A program made the translations under genes and the position numbers. DNA of 64,000 nucleotides from NCBI GenBank assembly GCA_029255685.2, contig CM055320.2, forward strand, positions 13,068,614 to 13,132,613, read 5' to 3'. Numbering within the stretch: the first letter of the stretch is position 1; each line of letters starts with the position of its first letter. The DNA is from Silene conica (lineage: Eukaryota > Streptophyta > Magnoliopsida > Caryophyllales > Caryophyllaceae). Positions 25,412 through 37,399 of the stretch are shown here, piece after piece. Under the pieces are notes generated by a model. That model saw only the letters and a program-made list of their open reading frames with translations, made no database searches and was not told where the DNA came from.

Positions 25412-25912
25412 GAAAACACCTCAGGCTTAGATTCCATAAAATAAAGCCAAAAACCCCGCGAGCAATTAACAACAATCGTTAAAAAATACCGGTCACCCGA
25501 CGACTCAGAATAGTCATACGGGCCCACAAATCGCAATGCACCAATTCAAACACACGGGAGCTCTTATTACTGCTTAACGGAAAAGGATTAGGAATGTGTT
25601 TAGCACGATGACAAACCTCACACAGTTTAACCGAAGAATGTTTATTATTTCGAAAGAAAGGAAGCATTTTTATAACTTTTCTGAGGCATGCCCAAGACGA
25701 TTATGCCATAGTCCAAGAGTGCTATTGTTCACATTCACGGCTACCATGACAGGTTGCATCTGCTGAAGGTAGTAGAGTCCATCACGTCTATCACCAGTCC
25801 CAATCACCGCCCTCGTATCCCGGTCCTGAATAGTACATATAGAAGCATTAGTTATAACATCACAAGCCAGTGCATCACTTAGTTGAGAAACTGAAATTAG
25901 GTTGCACATTAG
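25412..25912 (-). mobile_element. Old Ty1/copia element, left part
   Basis: The minus strand encodes the copia GAG-pre-integrase region: MCNLISVSQLSDALACDV, LGLWHNRLGHASEKL, then CEVCHRAKH and FELVHCDLW. It is the downstream part of the element whose gag/protease half lies at 47131-48345; the Sirevirus separates them. Broken in several places. Confidence 0.8.
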
Positions 25913-27390
25913 TGTTGAACCATATATTCAAATGTATATATTAAGTATATATGTTTATGTTTTGATAATGACAAGTCTAGCTATATATGTTATATACTCG
26001 TGCGTAAAATTGTCTGTTAAGTGTACAGATTATTAGTTTAAAGGATCTCATCAATCAAGTACAAAAGATTCAAGAATATTAGTCAATGGATTGACTAAAT
26101 CGAAGATTGAAAGTAGATCACAAGTGCATAATGAACTAAAGTTATACTTATCAAGTATGACTTTAGTATGAGATTGATTCAAGTTATAACTTGGAGCTAT
26201 AACTCCATATAGAAGAAATGATCAAAATATTTGTGGTGGTTGAAACGATTTTAGTTTCCAAAGTCGTCGTGAACAATTAATGTTTAATTGGTATTCTATT
26301 TTTAGAATATGGAATTATTAATCTTAATGGGTTAATATAAAATATCTTTTAGTTAAAAAGGAATAAATAATTTTCTTATGAGTTAATTATTTATTTCTAA
26401 TAAACTAAGAATTTTTATTTAACTTTATTGTCAAATAATATGATACTAGAAACGTGCTAAACGGTTTTGGAAATCGTGTAGGGTCACACGTTTTAGTGTT
26501 TTTATAGGTTTGGTTAAATAAATATTATGTATTTATTTAATATTCTAAACAAACTAGATTATATTATGATAATATAAGTTATTATATTTTGACAAAGTTT
26601 AAGAAGTTGATTTGATAAGGTTGCTATTTATTTAATATATGAGATCTTTCCTAAATAAAAATTAGGAAATTGATTCCATATATAATACTTAAATATCTTA
26701 TTTAAATCTTTCCTAAATAAATTAAGATTAGATTTGTGGTAATATTACCAAAGGACTAGAATTCTAGTTTAGGTAATATTCCTAAGTCTTCTAGGGTTTA
26801 ATAAACCTAGACATAATTCCATATAAATAGACTACCTATGACACATTAAACTACACGAAATCACACACATATAATCACGCAAATCGAGACAAACCGCCGG
26901 TCATAATTCTTCAAAGATTCGAGCTTAAATTGTCATATTCGTTTCAAGATTCAAGTGCTCCAGCATTGATCTTATTCATCCAAGATTGTGACATTGAAGA
27001 ACATTGAAGACTTATCTTATTAACGTAAGATAGATCGAGTATTTCACGGTACTCATTGTAAGCAAGTATTTAACGGTACTTGTAGTAGCTAGATATTTAA
27101 CGGTATCTAGATAGAGTTACAACAAGCATCAAAGTTGTACGAGTAGGGTTGATAAAATTGTAATCCGGAGTCGGTACTAATTTTATTAATCGAGAATAGT
27201 GGACGTAGGTTTCAAATTGTGAAATTGAACCACTTCAAAAATATCGTGTCTCTATTTATTACTTGCTCTACTCCACGTTCATCATACATTCACACGCATC
27301 GAAAAAGATTTTAAAAAGAAGGCATACTCAATTCAACCCCCCCCCCCCCCCCCCCACCTTCTTGGGTATATCATATCAATAGACTCTTCA
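25913..27390 (+). repeat. Sirevirus 5' LTR
   Basis: 1478 bp. TATA box TATAAATAG at 26822-26830. A run of 19 C at 27337-27355 lies 35 bases before the LTR end. Short repeats of acggtac/acggtatc near 27045-27110. Confidence 0.95.
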
Positions 27391-27392
27391 AT

Positions 27393-27405
27393 TGGTATCA
27401 GAGCC
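27393..27405 (+). other. Primer binding site, tRNA-iMet
   Basis: TGGTATCAGAGCC, complementary to the 3' end of initiator tRNA-Met, two bases after the 5' LTR. Confidence 0.9.
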
Positions 27406-27429
27406 TCGTGCTCTTGATCGCCTAACCGC

Positions 27430-28849
27430 GTGAGTTTTGATCCGACTATTGATTCTATATTATATACTCTATCAACTATGGATTCCAAGCATCTCAAGTG
27501 TCCTATCTTCGATGGTAAGAACTACAGTCTATGGAAGAATATGATGACTCACTACATCAAGGGATGTGACTGGGAATGTTGGAAGATCATTCAAACCGGT
27601 CCAAAGAAAATCTTGGTCGCCGCCGTCAATGGAACAACCTACGAAAAGATGGAAAGTGATTATGTAGAAGCCGACTACAAAATTGCAGAGAAAAATTCTA
27701 AGGCCATGAGCCTCCTACAAAACGGTATGATAACCTCAGAATTTGATAGATTCTCATCTTGTAATTCCGCTAAGGAAATATGGGATGGTCTCGAACTTGC
27801 CTACGAAGGAACATCCGTAGTCAAGAAACATCGTATAGATCTGCTTATTCAAAGATATGAACTTTTCATTATGGAAAAGAATGAATCTGTTGATAGCATG
27901 TCTGCACGATTTTCTTGTATTATTAATGAACTACGAAACCTTGGTAGGAAGATCGATTCTGAGGATATCATTCGAAAGATTCTTAGGAGTCTCATCAAGA
28001 AGTGGCAACCAAAGGTCACGGCCATAGAAAAAGCACGTGATCTATCTCAAATGACTTACCAAGAACTTATAGGATCTCTGATGGCTCACGAGATCATGCT
28101 AAACAAATATGATGATGACCCTAAAGGAAAGGGCGTCGCTCTACAAGCCTCCACAAGCGAAACATGCGAAGAAGAACTTGAAGACAAGACAGTTCTATCC
28201 GCAAGACGATTTAAGAAAGCAGTTTTCAAAGGTAGATACAAAAACCCTAATAACAAAACTGTCGACAAAAAGAAAACTGATTCCAAACAAACATTCTTCA
28301 AAAGAGGATGTTTCAAGTGTGGTCAACAAGATCACATGATCAAAGATTGTCCAAGTTGGGACAAAATCAAAGACAAATCAAAGAGGGAAAAGACCAAAAC
28401 GGAGTTCAAGAAGGTAATGCTTGCGTCATGCTGGGGAGAATTAGAATCTGAGGATGACGAGGACTTAGAAGAAGATGAGGTAACAAACTTGTGCTTAAGC
28501 AACGTCAGCCTAGATCTAATCTCATACGACCATGACGAAGATGACGCATCTCATATGTGTCTCCTTGGAGAATCCGACTCAGATGACGACGACGAAGAGG
28601 TAAATTTTCTACAACTCAAAAGTCAAGTTAAAAATCTGTCTAAAGCTATGTTGATTAAATACTTTGAGAAAACCCTAGACCAATGTCATGAACAAAGTCC
28701 TGAGTTAGACTTGAAGGAACAGATCCTCGATATTGCTGAGCAAAATCAACTTCTGAAAGCCAAAGCTAAGAAACTGAAATCCAAAATGAACATTGAAACC
28801 AATGTTAAGTTGGAAACAGTTATGTCTGAGAAAAAAGTTCTTGAGTCTA
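27430..28849 (+). mobile_element. Sirevirus gag part
   Basis: Encodes a copia gag (FDGKNYSLWKNMMTHYIKG near the start, YEGTSVVKKHRIDLLIQRYE in the core), a CCHC knuckle CFKCGQQDHMIKDC at about residue 297-310, an acidic stretch (ESDSDDDDEE) and a charged coiled-coil tail. The gag region resumes after the nested element and contains a second knuckle, CTYCVHTGHLRENC, near 36660-36700. The long acidic/coiled tail is typical of Sirevirus gag. Confidence 0.9.
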
Positions 28850-28854
28850 AAGTT

Positions 28855-29353
28855 TACGGACACATAGTGAGTACAACCACAAAGGAGGTTTATTAGGATC
28901 AAGTTTATTATAAGATGGAAATTATACTAATTAAAGGGTGTTTATTAATAACAAGAATATTGAAGATTGTTGTAGGAGAAAATATACTTAAGAACAAGAG
29001 TAAAGAAGATTATAGAAGAAGTATGATTTGGTGTGAATTAGCTTGGTTTGTTCATTCCCAAGCTCTTCTATTTATAGTGCTCCAAGAGCATACATGCTAA
29101 GATTTTATCACACACGTTGCAAGCTATAGTATTGCCTAAGTTTGGTCTAATAAACAAGCTACACCTATTTCTATTATTGTACACTACTTAGTTTTATACT
29201 TACACGTTTGCATACTACTTCTAACTACTACACTACACTCTACTACACTTTTTTAATCTATATCTATCCATAAGTTTCTACTTTATTATTATTGTCTTTA
29301 CTTAGGTGTAGTGTCCTTTATTTACTTTTACATATAGTGTAATGTCCTTTATT
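28855..29353 (-). repeat. Terminal repeat (3' in element sense)
   Basis: 499 bp; begins, on the minus strand, AATAAAGGACATTACAC right after the purine tract and ends TGTGTCCGTA. A minus-strand TATA box CTATAAATAG lies at 29068-29077. The frame at 28915-29100 is only the repeat itself read through. Confidence 0.92.
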
Positions 29354-29380
29354 CCCCCTGTCTCCAAAAGAGAGCGGTGG

Positions 29381-32300
29381 TCACATGGAGGTGTTGTTGT
29401 TGTCTGAGTCACTTTCTTCACCGTTGGATATATTCTCTTTGATGTATATCTTTAAACCTGGAATGCGATCTTTAATTATATACGGCTGTCCATATCCTGC
29501 CACAATTTGTGCGTCATTCCAGCGGCTGATTTCAATGCCATTATCCTTTTGAATTTGGAAGGTAGTAGTCTTGAAAGTGATAAGCATCGTATGACCTTCT
29601 TTTCTTCGGATATTTTCTTGCCACCACGTGGGATCTTGAAACAGTGTAAGCCATTTGTATAGTAATTTGTAATGTGGCTTTCTTCTGGTTAGGAGACATT
29701 TTGCCAAGTACTGTAGTAGAGGGCCTTTCTCCATGAGGACTTCAATTGAATAAAGTTCAGCAAGATACCAGAGAACGAGGTAGGCTACAGGAGGAAATTT
29801 TTTGTAATGTCTTGGATCTAGGTGGATAGTAGTAGGTAATGGAGATGGGGAATGGTAAGGTAAACCAAGGAGAGGGCCTTGGCTTATCCCATATTTATGA
29901 ACATACAGAATAAGGAGTTTATGGAGTGTTTCAATGGCCTTGGTTCTCAGAACTCTTTGGAGAAGTTTGTCTTGCAGATCCGCGGGCATATGACTTACCA
30001 AAGACCTCATTTGTTCTTCCTCTGGTTGTGCAAGGGTGATCATATAAATCACAGGAATGATTGGTGAAATTTGACGTTGAGTTCTTGATAGGAAGTCTGG
30101 AAGAAAGTTATCTTTCCCTTTAATGTGTTTGACCTCAAACTTCCACTGAGAAAACCAACTAGCCCATCGTAACAGCTGTGCTTGGGGGAGAGTCTTTTGT
30201 TTGAATTGCAGCATCTTTGGAAATGATGACATGTCCATTTCTATGAGAAAATGCTGGCCGATAAGGTGAAACTCAAATTTCTCAATGCCTCTCTTTACTG
30301 CGAGAATCTCCTTGTAAGTGGAGTGGTAATGTTTCTCTCCTTCTTTGAAAGCTCCACTCTTATAACCACATATCTGCCTGTTGCCTTTCTCATCTTCCTC
30401 AAGTAGGACAGCACCCCAATAGCAGTCACTTGCATCAGTTTGTAAAACTCTTCTTCCTTTTGATGGGATTGTTAATGCTGGAAGAGTTTTTGTGATACGC
30501 TTTAACTCTCTTACTGTATCTGTGCATTTCTGGCTCCATGGGATAGCATCTTTCTTCAATTGGGCTGATAGGATTGACCTGTGCTTTGCAAGATCATGAA
30601 TAAAATCTGCCATGTAATTGACAATCCCAAGAAATTGCTGAATTTGCTTGTATGAGAGATTTTCGTCTGGGAATTCTTCAAGCTGGGTTGCAATGTGAGG
30701 TTGAAGGTGGTATTGACCTTTGGAGATATGCATTCCAAGAAAATCAATTTTTGTTTCTCCAATGACCATCTTTTTCTCTGAGAGCATGATCCCATACTGC
30801 CGAATAATATCGTGGAATTTTGATAATAAGGCGGAATGGGAGTCAACATCCATAGAAAATAAGAGAATATCATCTATGTAAACCAGGGCATTTGGGAGAA
30901 TTGGTTTGAAAATCTTTATCATTGCTTTTTGGAATAAAGATGGGGCTGTTTTTAATCCGAATGGCATAACCTTCCATTGGTAATGGCGGTCAGGAATACA
31001 GAAACCGGTTTTTGGTCTTTCTTCTGGTTCAATTCCTAATTGCCAAAATCCTGCTTTAAGGTCAAACTTTGAGAATATTTGTGCTTGAGGCAGTTTTTGG
31101 AAAAGAACTTCTCTTTTTGGTAGTGGGAATTTGTCATCTGTGAGGAAATGATTAAGAGGTTGATAGTTGATGACTAACCTCAACTTTCCACGTACCTGTT
31201 CTGCTCTTTTATTGACATAAAACGCCTCACAAGCCCATGGTGAGGTTGTTGGTTCAATGAGGTTTTCTTTTTGTAGTTGGTCAATTTCTTGAAGAGCAAG
31301 AGTGTAATGGTCTGGGTTCATCCCTATGTGGCTTGCTTTTGTCGGGTTAATATCTTCATTCTTTTTGAATGGCAAAGTGATAAAGAATTCAGGATTTTGC
31401 CATAATGGTGAAGAACATTTTGTGAGAAATTCAGAGTGGGAATCAGCACAAGAGGTTTTGGCTATCTCATCTCTTATGGGATGAAGAACTTCATAAGAGT
31501 ATAAATGAGGGGTTGATGTCCATGGTAATAAGTGATTTTTGTGTTTCAGCCCCTTAGGATGCCATGATACCCTTTTAAGACTATGCAGAATATCAAAACC
31601 AAGTATAAAGTCTTTTCCAGGAAGATCAGACCCATATACTTTAGTTTTCAGGGTGTAACCCGGAAACAGTTGAATGTAGACCAGTTTACTTTTGAGAGAT
31701 ATATAAAAAACTTGACCATTTGCTGCCTTAAATGCTACAGAACATGGTTCCCAATGTGATGGTGGAAGAATGCTTGGTTTGATTATGGAGGATGCAGCAC
31801 CAGTATCAAAATATGCAATGACAGGTATGGGTTTGTCATATTTATTTGGGAAAATGTAAATTTTTGCATTTGGAGAGGGCTGAAGAGGGTAGGTTGGAAT
31901 GGTCTCATTTTGTAGTTCTGTTTCACAGATTTCTATGGGACAAAGATCAAACCTGACAAATTGGTCAGTAATACCTTCGTCGCTGTCAGAGCATGAATCT
32001 TCAGATGAACTTTCTCCAAGCTCCATTCCCATTGCCAAAATGGTTTCATCTGTTGGCTCATCATCAAGGGAGAAAATGGATTCAATATCAGCATCATCAA
32101 TATCTTCGATCTGTGCTAAGTATCCGACGAGATTATTTCTTTTTTTCTTGTCAAGGCAATCTTTTGCGTAATGCCCTTTTTTCTTGCAGATATAGCATCT
32201 ATCGGATTTTTTGAATCCTCTTTGTTTTTTCTTTCTGAAAAATTTCCATTTCCTATTTTTGGATAATTTGGGAAAGGTTTTGTTCCACTTCTTTTTGTAC

Positions 32301-35152
32301 ATCCTATGTTTCCTTCCTTCTGAGGACGTACATCCACATTTCTGGGGCTTGCACTTGATGGATAATTCTGGATGATCACATGCTTTTCCGAGAAGCTTTC
32401 CTTGTTCTTGCAATTGCTTAAAAAACTTCTGATGGTTACATAGTTTTTCAAGAGCTGCAAGTGATGTTTGGTAAAGTTCTCCCAGTGTAGCATTGCTCAA
32501 AGGTATGTTTTTGAGGGAGAATTGCCTAGCGGTTTCATTTCCTAATGGCTCCGGAAGAGAGTTTAGATAGGCTTGTTTGAGATTTACATCATCCATGCCT
32601 CCAAGAGCATAAAACCGCTTGGACATCCTTTCATAATGTCGTTCAAGATCTTTTCGCATAAATGAACAACATTTCATACTCAGGAATTCTTCTCTTGCTT
32701 GAGTTGTGTAGTGATCCCAAGCACCCAGAAATTCATTGTGAATATTTCCAATGAAGGCGTCAACTGAGGAGGATTGTCGAATTTGCAATTGTCGATAAGT
32801 TCCAAGACTAATCCACCATTGGCGCAAGCGACCATAAAATCTTGAGACTAGCCTGTCTACTACTGTTGCAAGGCTGGCTCCAGGGTAAAGGAGTTGTTCG
32901 GTACACCAGGCATGCATTTCATAGATCTTGTCCCTCCACTTTGAGGGTGGAATATTGTCGAAGGAGAAACCATGACCTGGTATATCCTGACCCTTTGGGT
33001 TCCATCCGGGTGGAGGATGAGTTTCAGGTTGTTCTTGCTCTATTGGGTTTTCAGTATCACTTACTTCTTCAACTGAAGCAGGTTCAGCCATCATAAATTC
33101 GGGCATTAAGACCTCGTTTGTTGTGCCCTGAGGTATAGGCTTCTTTGTTTTGGGTTTTGCTAGATTGGTTAGAAGAGAGGAGATGGGATTATGGTATTCC
33201 ATCATGAATTGGGAGGCATTTTCTGGGCATTGTGTGGCTGGAGTTTCAGTTTGAGTTATTGTAGATGTTTTTTCTCCATCACTTGTGGTGGATTGCCTCT
33301 TTTTTATTACATGTCTCTCTTCTAAAACTTTTGTCGGAAGGAACGACGATGCTCCAAAAGGATTTGATTCTGGAGATAATATAGGAAGGGGTTGTGGATG
33401 TTTTTCAAGAGGACGTGTATAGACTGGATATGGGGTAAATATATCACAAGGCATTTCGGGTGGTGTTGGTGGATTTTGTAAGGAAGAGAGTTGAGCTTTT
33501 AGTGATTTCAGTTCAGATTCTTTTTGGGAAATAAGTGGTGATACTCCAGAAACTGTCGTTGCAAGCTGCAAGAGTTCTTGATGTAATAAAGAGATTTTTT
33601 GATGTATCTCTTTTACAGCAAGATCCATGATTGTTACCTTTTTATCTAGCTGTTGCAATAAATTGTTTTGAGCTCGTGCATTTTCTGATTGCCAATTCAA
33701 GGTTGCTTCCGCTGCACTTATTTGCTTGGTCGAACCATCTGGATTTTTGGTGGTTGGATTTTTGATTTTCCAAGAGTGTTTGGTATTTTCTTCTTCCCAT
33801 TCCGTTGGTGGAAAATTTGTATTTTGGGACGAGGATGGACCAAACATGAAACATGTAGGGATTTCTTTTGATGGGTTAGTAGTCTTTTCTGATCTTGGAT
33901 ATAGTACATAATACTCAAAAGGTTTTCCCGTTGGTTCCCCTAGAAGATCGACAGTCGGATCTCCCGACTCATATCTTTCCTTAAGAATCTGTTGGGAGGA
34001 TTTTTTATTTTTCTTTTTCTTTTTTGGGTAATCCTCTTCATCTGAGTCCATCATGATACAATTGTCACATTCACAGACATCAAAAAACTGATGGCCTGTC
34101 TCATCTCTGAACACGTATATTGGATCTCCAAGAGAGTTAAAAGATTGGATAGGAACATTAAGGTAACTCTCGTTTTGTTTCATTGGGATGAGGAGAGGAG
34201 TAATCATATTTATTTCGGTACAGAAAATTGGTGGACAGGATTTTTCATTTGGTTCCTTCTTAAAGAATATCTCAATGGTCCCGTCTTTTTGTTTTGTGAT
34301 TTTAGAATCTATGGACTGTATGGGGGTGTTGATATCATGAATTTTTTCGTAGTGAGTGACCCAAGATTCTGGAAGAAGTTTGATAAGTTCCTTTTTTGGA
34401 ATTTGTCTGGGGATATGGATACATGAAGGGCTGTGTTGTGATTCTAACTGGATGAATAAAGCATCTTCTGTATCTCTAGGAATACTGAGGTCCATTGCAT
34501 GATTTTGGACCCTATATGCCATTTGATGATGTAATGTTGCGGCATATGTATTTCCTATTTGTGGGGTTCCAGTTATTTGTAACTGGATATGGAGATTTTG
34601 AAGTATCTGTGGGTCCTCTAAAGCCATGTTGAAGTTTGGGAACAAGGTAATAAATACAGTACCTGCATTCAGGGTTGTTTGGATAGTTGCAATGCATGCA
34701 TGCTGATATTCTCTGTACCTTGTATCCAGAAGGGCTATCCTTGCCACAACAGGAAGTCCTTTTCTTCCATGGAGTGTCAGTGCTAGATGTACTGCTCCAT
34801 AGTGAAGGTGAGTATAGCCATTCATCCTCCAAGAACGAAGCATTGCTTCATTAAGACGGAGAGGAATCATTTGTTCTGCTTCTGTAGCAGGGACAAAATG
34901 TTGTTCTAGTTGAGAGGCTAGGATAATTTCTTTGGCTGTGTTTTTATGTGGACCAAGTACTTGTTTAATTACTTTAGGAAAGGAAGAGTTTGGTTTTGTG
35001 AAAGCCCTATAAGGGTTTAGTAAAGGAAGTTGAGTAATAGGAACCTTACTTTTTTCATCTACGTATTCTATTTCATAAAGATAATCTACTTTACTAGCAT
35101 TTGACTTACGAGAAGAAGAAGAAGGTGCTAAGATATTAGGAATGTTTTCCAT
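29381..35152 (-). mobile_element. Caulimovirid-like polyprotein (MP-CP-PR-RT-RH)
   Basis: 1923 residues in one frame. Residues about 110-240 match the 30K movement-protein core (ARIALLDTRYREYQHACIAT, FPNFNMALEDPQ). About 380-600 is charged and partly coiled coil. About 780-930 is capsid/gag-like (WDHYTTQAREEFLSMKCCSF, LNSLPEPLG). The zinc knuckle CYICKKKGHYAKDC is near 984, protease YFDTGAASSI near 1115, RT from about 1270 with YIDDILLFS near 1424, and RNase H with LQTDASD near 1571, ending KHIKGKDNFLPDFLSR near 1684. The last about 235 residues are unassigned and show no integrase HHCC or DDE pattern. The start lies 390 bp after the terminal repeat, and the stop is 27 bases before the other one. 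In living relatives the polyprotein is cut by its own protease. This is an endogenous fossil copy that looks whole. Confidence 0.9.
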
Positions 35153-35524
35153 ATTTTTGATATGAAATCAGTAACCATAACAGAATGCCTTATCTCTTAC
35201 CTTACCCTTAAAGATTCAAATTATAATGAATATTCCTCCTCTTTTATATGATATGGTATAGTATAAAGAGACTAATTTTGGTGTACTTTAAAGTGCTAAA
35301 CCGAGACAACATGTTATTTTAAACTTTCTGTCTCAAGGTACAAGCTTTAAAGAACATCATATTTATCTCTTTATACTTGATTTCTCCTAGTATGAGATTT
35401 TCTGATGTGGAAGATCCACAAAGTGGCAACCACAGAGCATACTTCTCTATACTTAGGGTAGAGGGGATAACTCATTATTATCTAAAACTTTTTAGGAAGA
35501 TAAGAGCCAAAGCTTAGACTGCCA

Positions 35525-35538
35525 TGGCTCTGATACCA
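35525..35538 (-). other. Primer binding site, tRNA-iMet
   Basis: TGGTATCAGAGCCA on the minus strand, 14 bases complementary to initiator tRNA-Met, the primer used by both caulimovirids and many LTR elements. Confidence 0.9.
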
Positions 35539-35542
35539 AGTT

Positions 35543-36119
35543 TACGGACACATAGTGAGTACAACCACAAAGGAGGTTTATTAGGATCAAGTTTATTATA
35601 AGATGGAAATTATACTAATTAAAGGGTGTTTATTAATAACAAGAATATTGAAGGTTTATTAGGATCAAGTTTATTATAAGATGGAAATTATACTAATTAA
35701 AGGGTGTTTATTAATAACAAGAATATTGAAGATTGTTGTAGGAGAAAATATACTTAAGAACAAGAGTAAAGAAGATTATAGAAGAAGTATGATTTGGTGT
35801 GAATTAGCTTGGTTTGTTCATTCCCAAGCTCTTCTATTTATAGTGCTCCAAGAGCATACATGCTAAGATTTTATCACACACGTTGCAAGCTATAGTATTG
35901 CCTAAGTTTGGTCTAATAAACAAGCTACACCTATTTCTATTATTGTACACTACTTAGTTTTATACTTACACGTTTGCATACTACTTCTAACTACTACACT
36001 ACACTCTACTACACTTTTTTAATCTATATCTATCCATAAGTTTCTACTTTATTATTATTGTCTTTACTTAGGTGTAGTGTCCTTTATTTACTTTTACATA
36101 TAGTGTAATGTCCTTTATT
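35543..36119 (-). repeat. Terminal repeat (5' in element sense)
   Basis: 577 bp, the same as 28855-29353 plus a 78-bp tandem duplication near 35570-35730. TATA box at 35834-35843 on the minus strand would drive the element's transcript. Four bases (AACT) separate its end from the primer site. Confidence 0.92.
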
Positions 36120-36990
36120 AAGTTATAGTCAATGAAGCTATAACCTCAAAAATGAAACTCAACATTAAAGAGCTTCAATCCAAAGTTATAGCTAATGAAG
36201 CTATAACTTCAGAATTGAAAAACGCAAATGAACTTCTAAAGTCCAAATCTTCGACAATGGTTTAAGATAAGACTCGTCTAGAAGAAGTTGAGATTCTCGA
36301 AAGCAAAATCATAGATCTAGAATTCAATCTATCTAATATCAAGAAAGAACATGCTAAAATAGTTTCGGACTTTCATAAAGACATTCAAAAACTAAAAGAG
36401 TCTAATAACATTGACCATAGTGAATGTAAAAAGGAAATAGACTCCTTAAAAGATCTCCTTCTTCATGCTCGGAAAGTTCATGATAAATGGGAAGGAAGCA
36501 CTAATGTTCTAAACTTCCTGACTGAACAATCCGACAATAACATGAAGATGGGATTAGGTCACGAGTGTTATGGAAGAAGGGATCACTCAAAGTGTAAAGA
36601 AAGCCCAACCGACAGAGACTTTAGAAGAAGAAAATATGTCGACCTACCTGAGTATTTAACATGTACTTATTGTGTTCATACTGGTCACCTCCGAGAAAAC
36701 TGTGTAAAATACGCACAAGATTTTAAAACCAGAGTTAAGTTTCTTAAATCCTTAGGTATACCAAACGACACTAATTCCGTCTCTGATAGTGTTGAAAACA
36801 AGGTTGAGGAAAGAAACATTGACCATAGATGGTTCTATGACATGGCATTTGACTAAGAAGAAAAGAAAAATAGAACCAAACAAACTCCTGAATTCACAAC
36901 ACACAAAAATTGGTCACATAAAGTCCAAACTAAGACTTACACAAAAACATCAAAACCCAACTACTACCATTATAGAAAAACATATGTAAG
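36120..36990 (+). mobile_element. Sirevirus gag tail after the nested element
   Basis: Continues the gag coding of the Sirevirus. Coiled-coil-type sequence is followed by the CCHC knuckle CTYCVHTGHLRENC. The repeated phrase gttatagctaatgaagctataact occurs at 36121-36210. Confidence 0.75.
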
Positions 36991-37079
36991 ACAAGTCTGG
37001 GTGAAAAAGGAAGATGTTTTCGTGATTACTAACAACAAAGGACCCAAGTATGCTTGGCTACCTAAATCCTGTCTTTAAA

Positions 37080-37390
37080 TTTGTATGTGCAGTTTGTCGC
37101 TAAGGAAAATAACTTATGTTATCTCGATAGTGAATGCTCAAGACATATGATAGGCGACGTAAACCTATTTTTATCCCTAGAACCCTTTGACGGAGGAAAG
37201 GTTACCTTCGGTGATAATAAGAAAGTAAAAATTATAGGGATTGGTAAGATTGGTATCTCTCTATCTCATGCTATAAATGATGTATATCTGGTAAGTGGAC
37301 TCAAACATAATTTAATGTATATCTCAATTATGCGACAAAGGAAACAAAGTCGATTTCCATGCAAACATATGTCATATAATTATGGAAGGA
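37080..37390 (+). mobile_element. Sirevirus protease remnant
   Basis: YLDSECSRHMIGD corresponds to the copia aspartic protease site region (LDSGCSRHMTG in the family), followed by VTFGDNKKVKIIGIGKIG and DVYLVSGLKHNLM. Broken fossil part. Confidence 0.75.
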
Positions 37391-37399
37391 ACTAGCAAA

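Larger units (their letters stand above)
28855..36119 (-). mobile_element. LTR-flanked caulimovirid-like element with movement protein
   Basis: 7265 bp on the minus strand inside the Sirevirus gag region. Terminal direct repeats lie at 35543-36119 (5' in element sense) and 28855-29353 (3'). AAGTT stands on both outer sides (28850-28854 and 36120-36124), a probable 5-bp target duplication. The primer site TGGTATCAGAGCCA is at 35525-35538 and the purine tract GGAGACAGGGGG at 29354-29365. The single long frame (29381-35152) carries movement protein, capsid-like region, zinc knuckle, protease, RT and RNase H, in the order of one-ORF Caulimoviridae such as petuviruses and florendoviruses. I see no integrase. 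It looks whole. The terminal repeats appear identical apart from a 78-bp tandem duplication in one, so it is very young. The genus is not determined. Confidence 0.9.

Noticed and set aside
28915-29100. Small gene repeated at 35681-35866
   Set aside because: The identical 61-residue frames are simply the two terminal repeats of the same element.
29381-30100. An integrase at the end of the caulimovirid-like polyprotein
   Set aside because: I looked for HHCC and D-D-35-E spacing after RNase H and saw neither.
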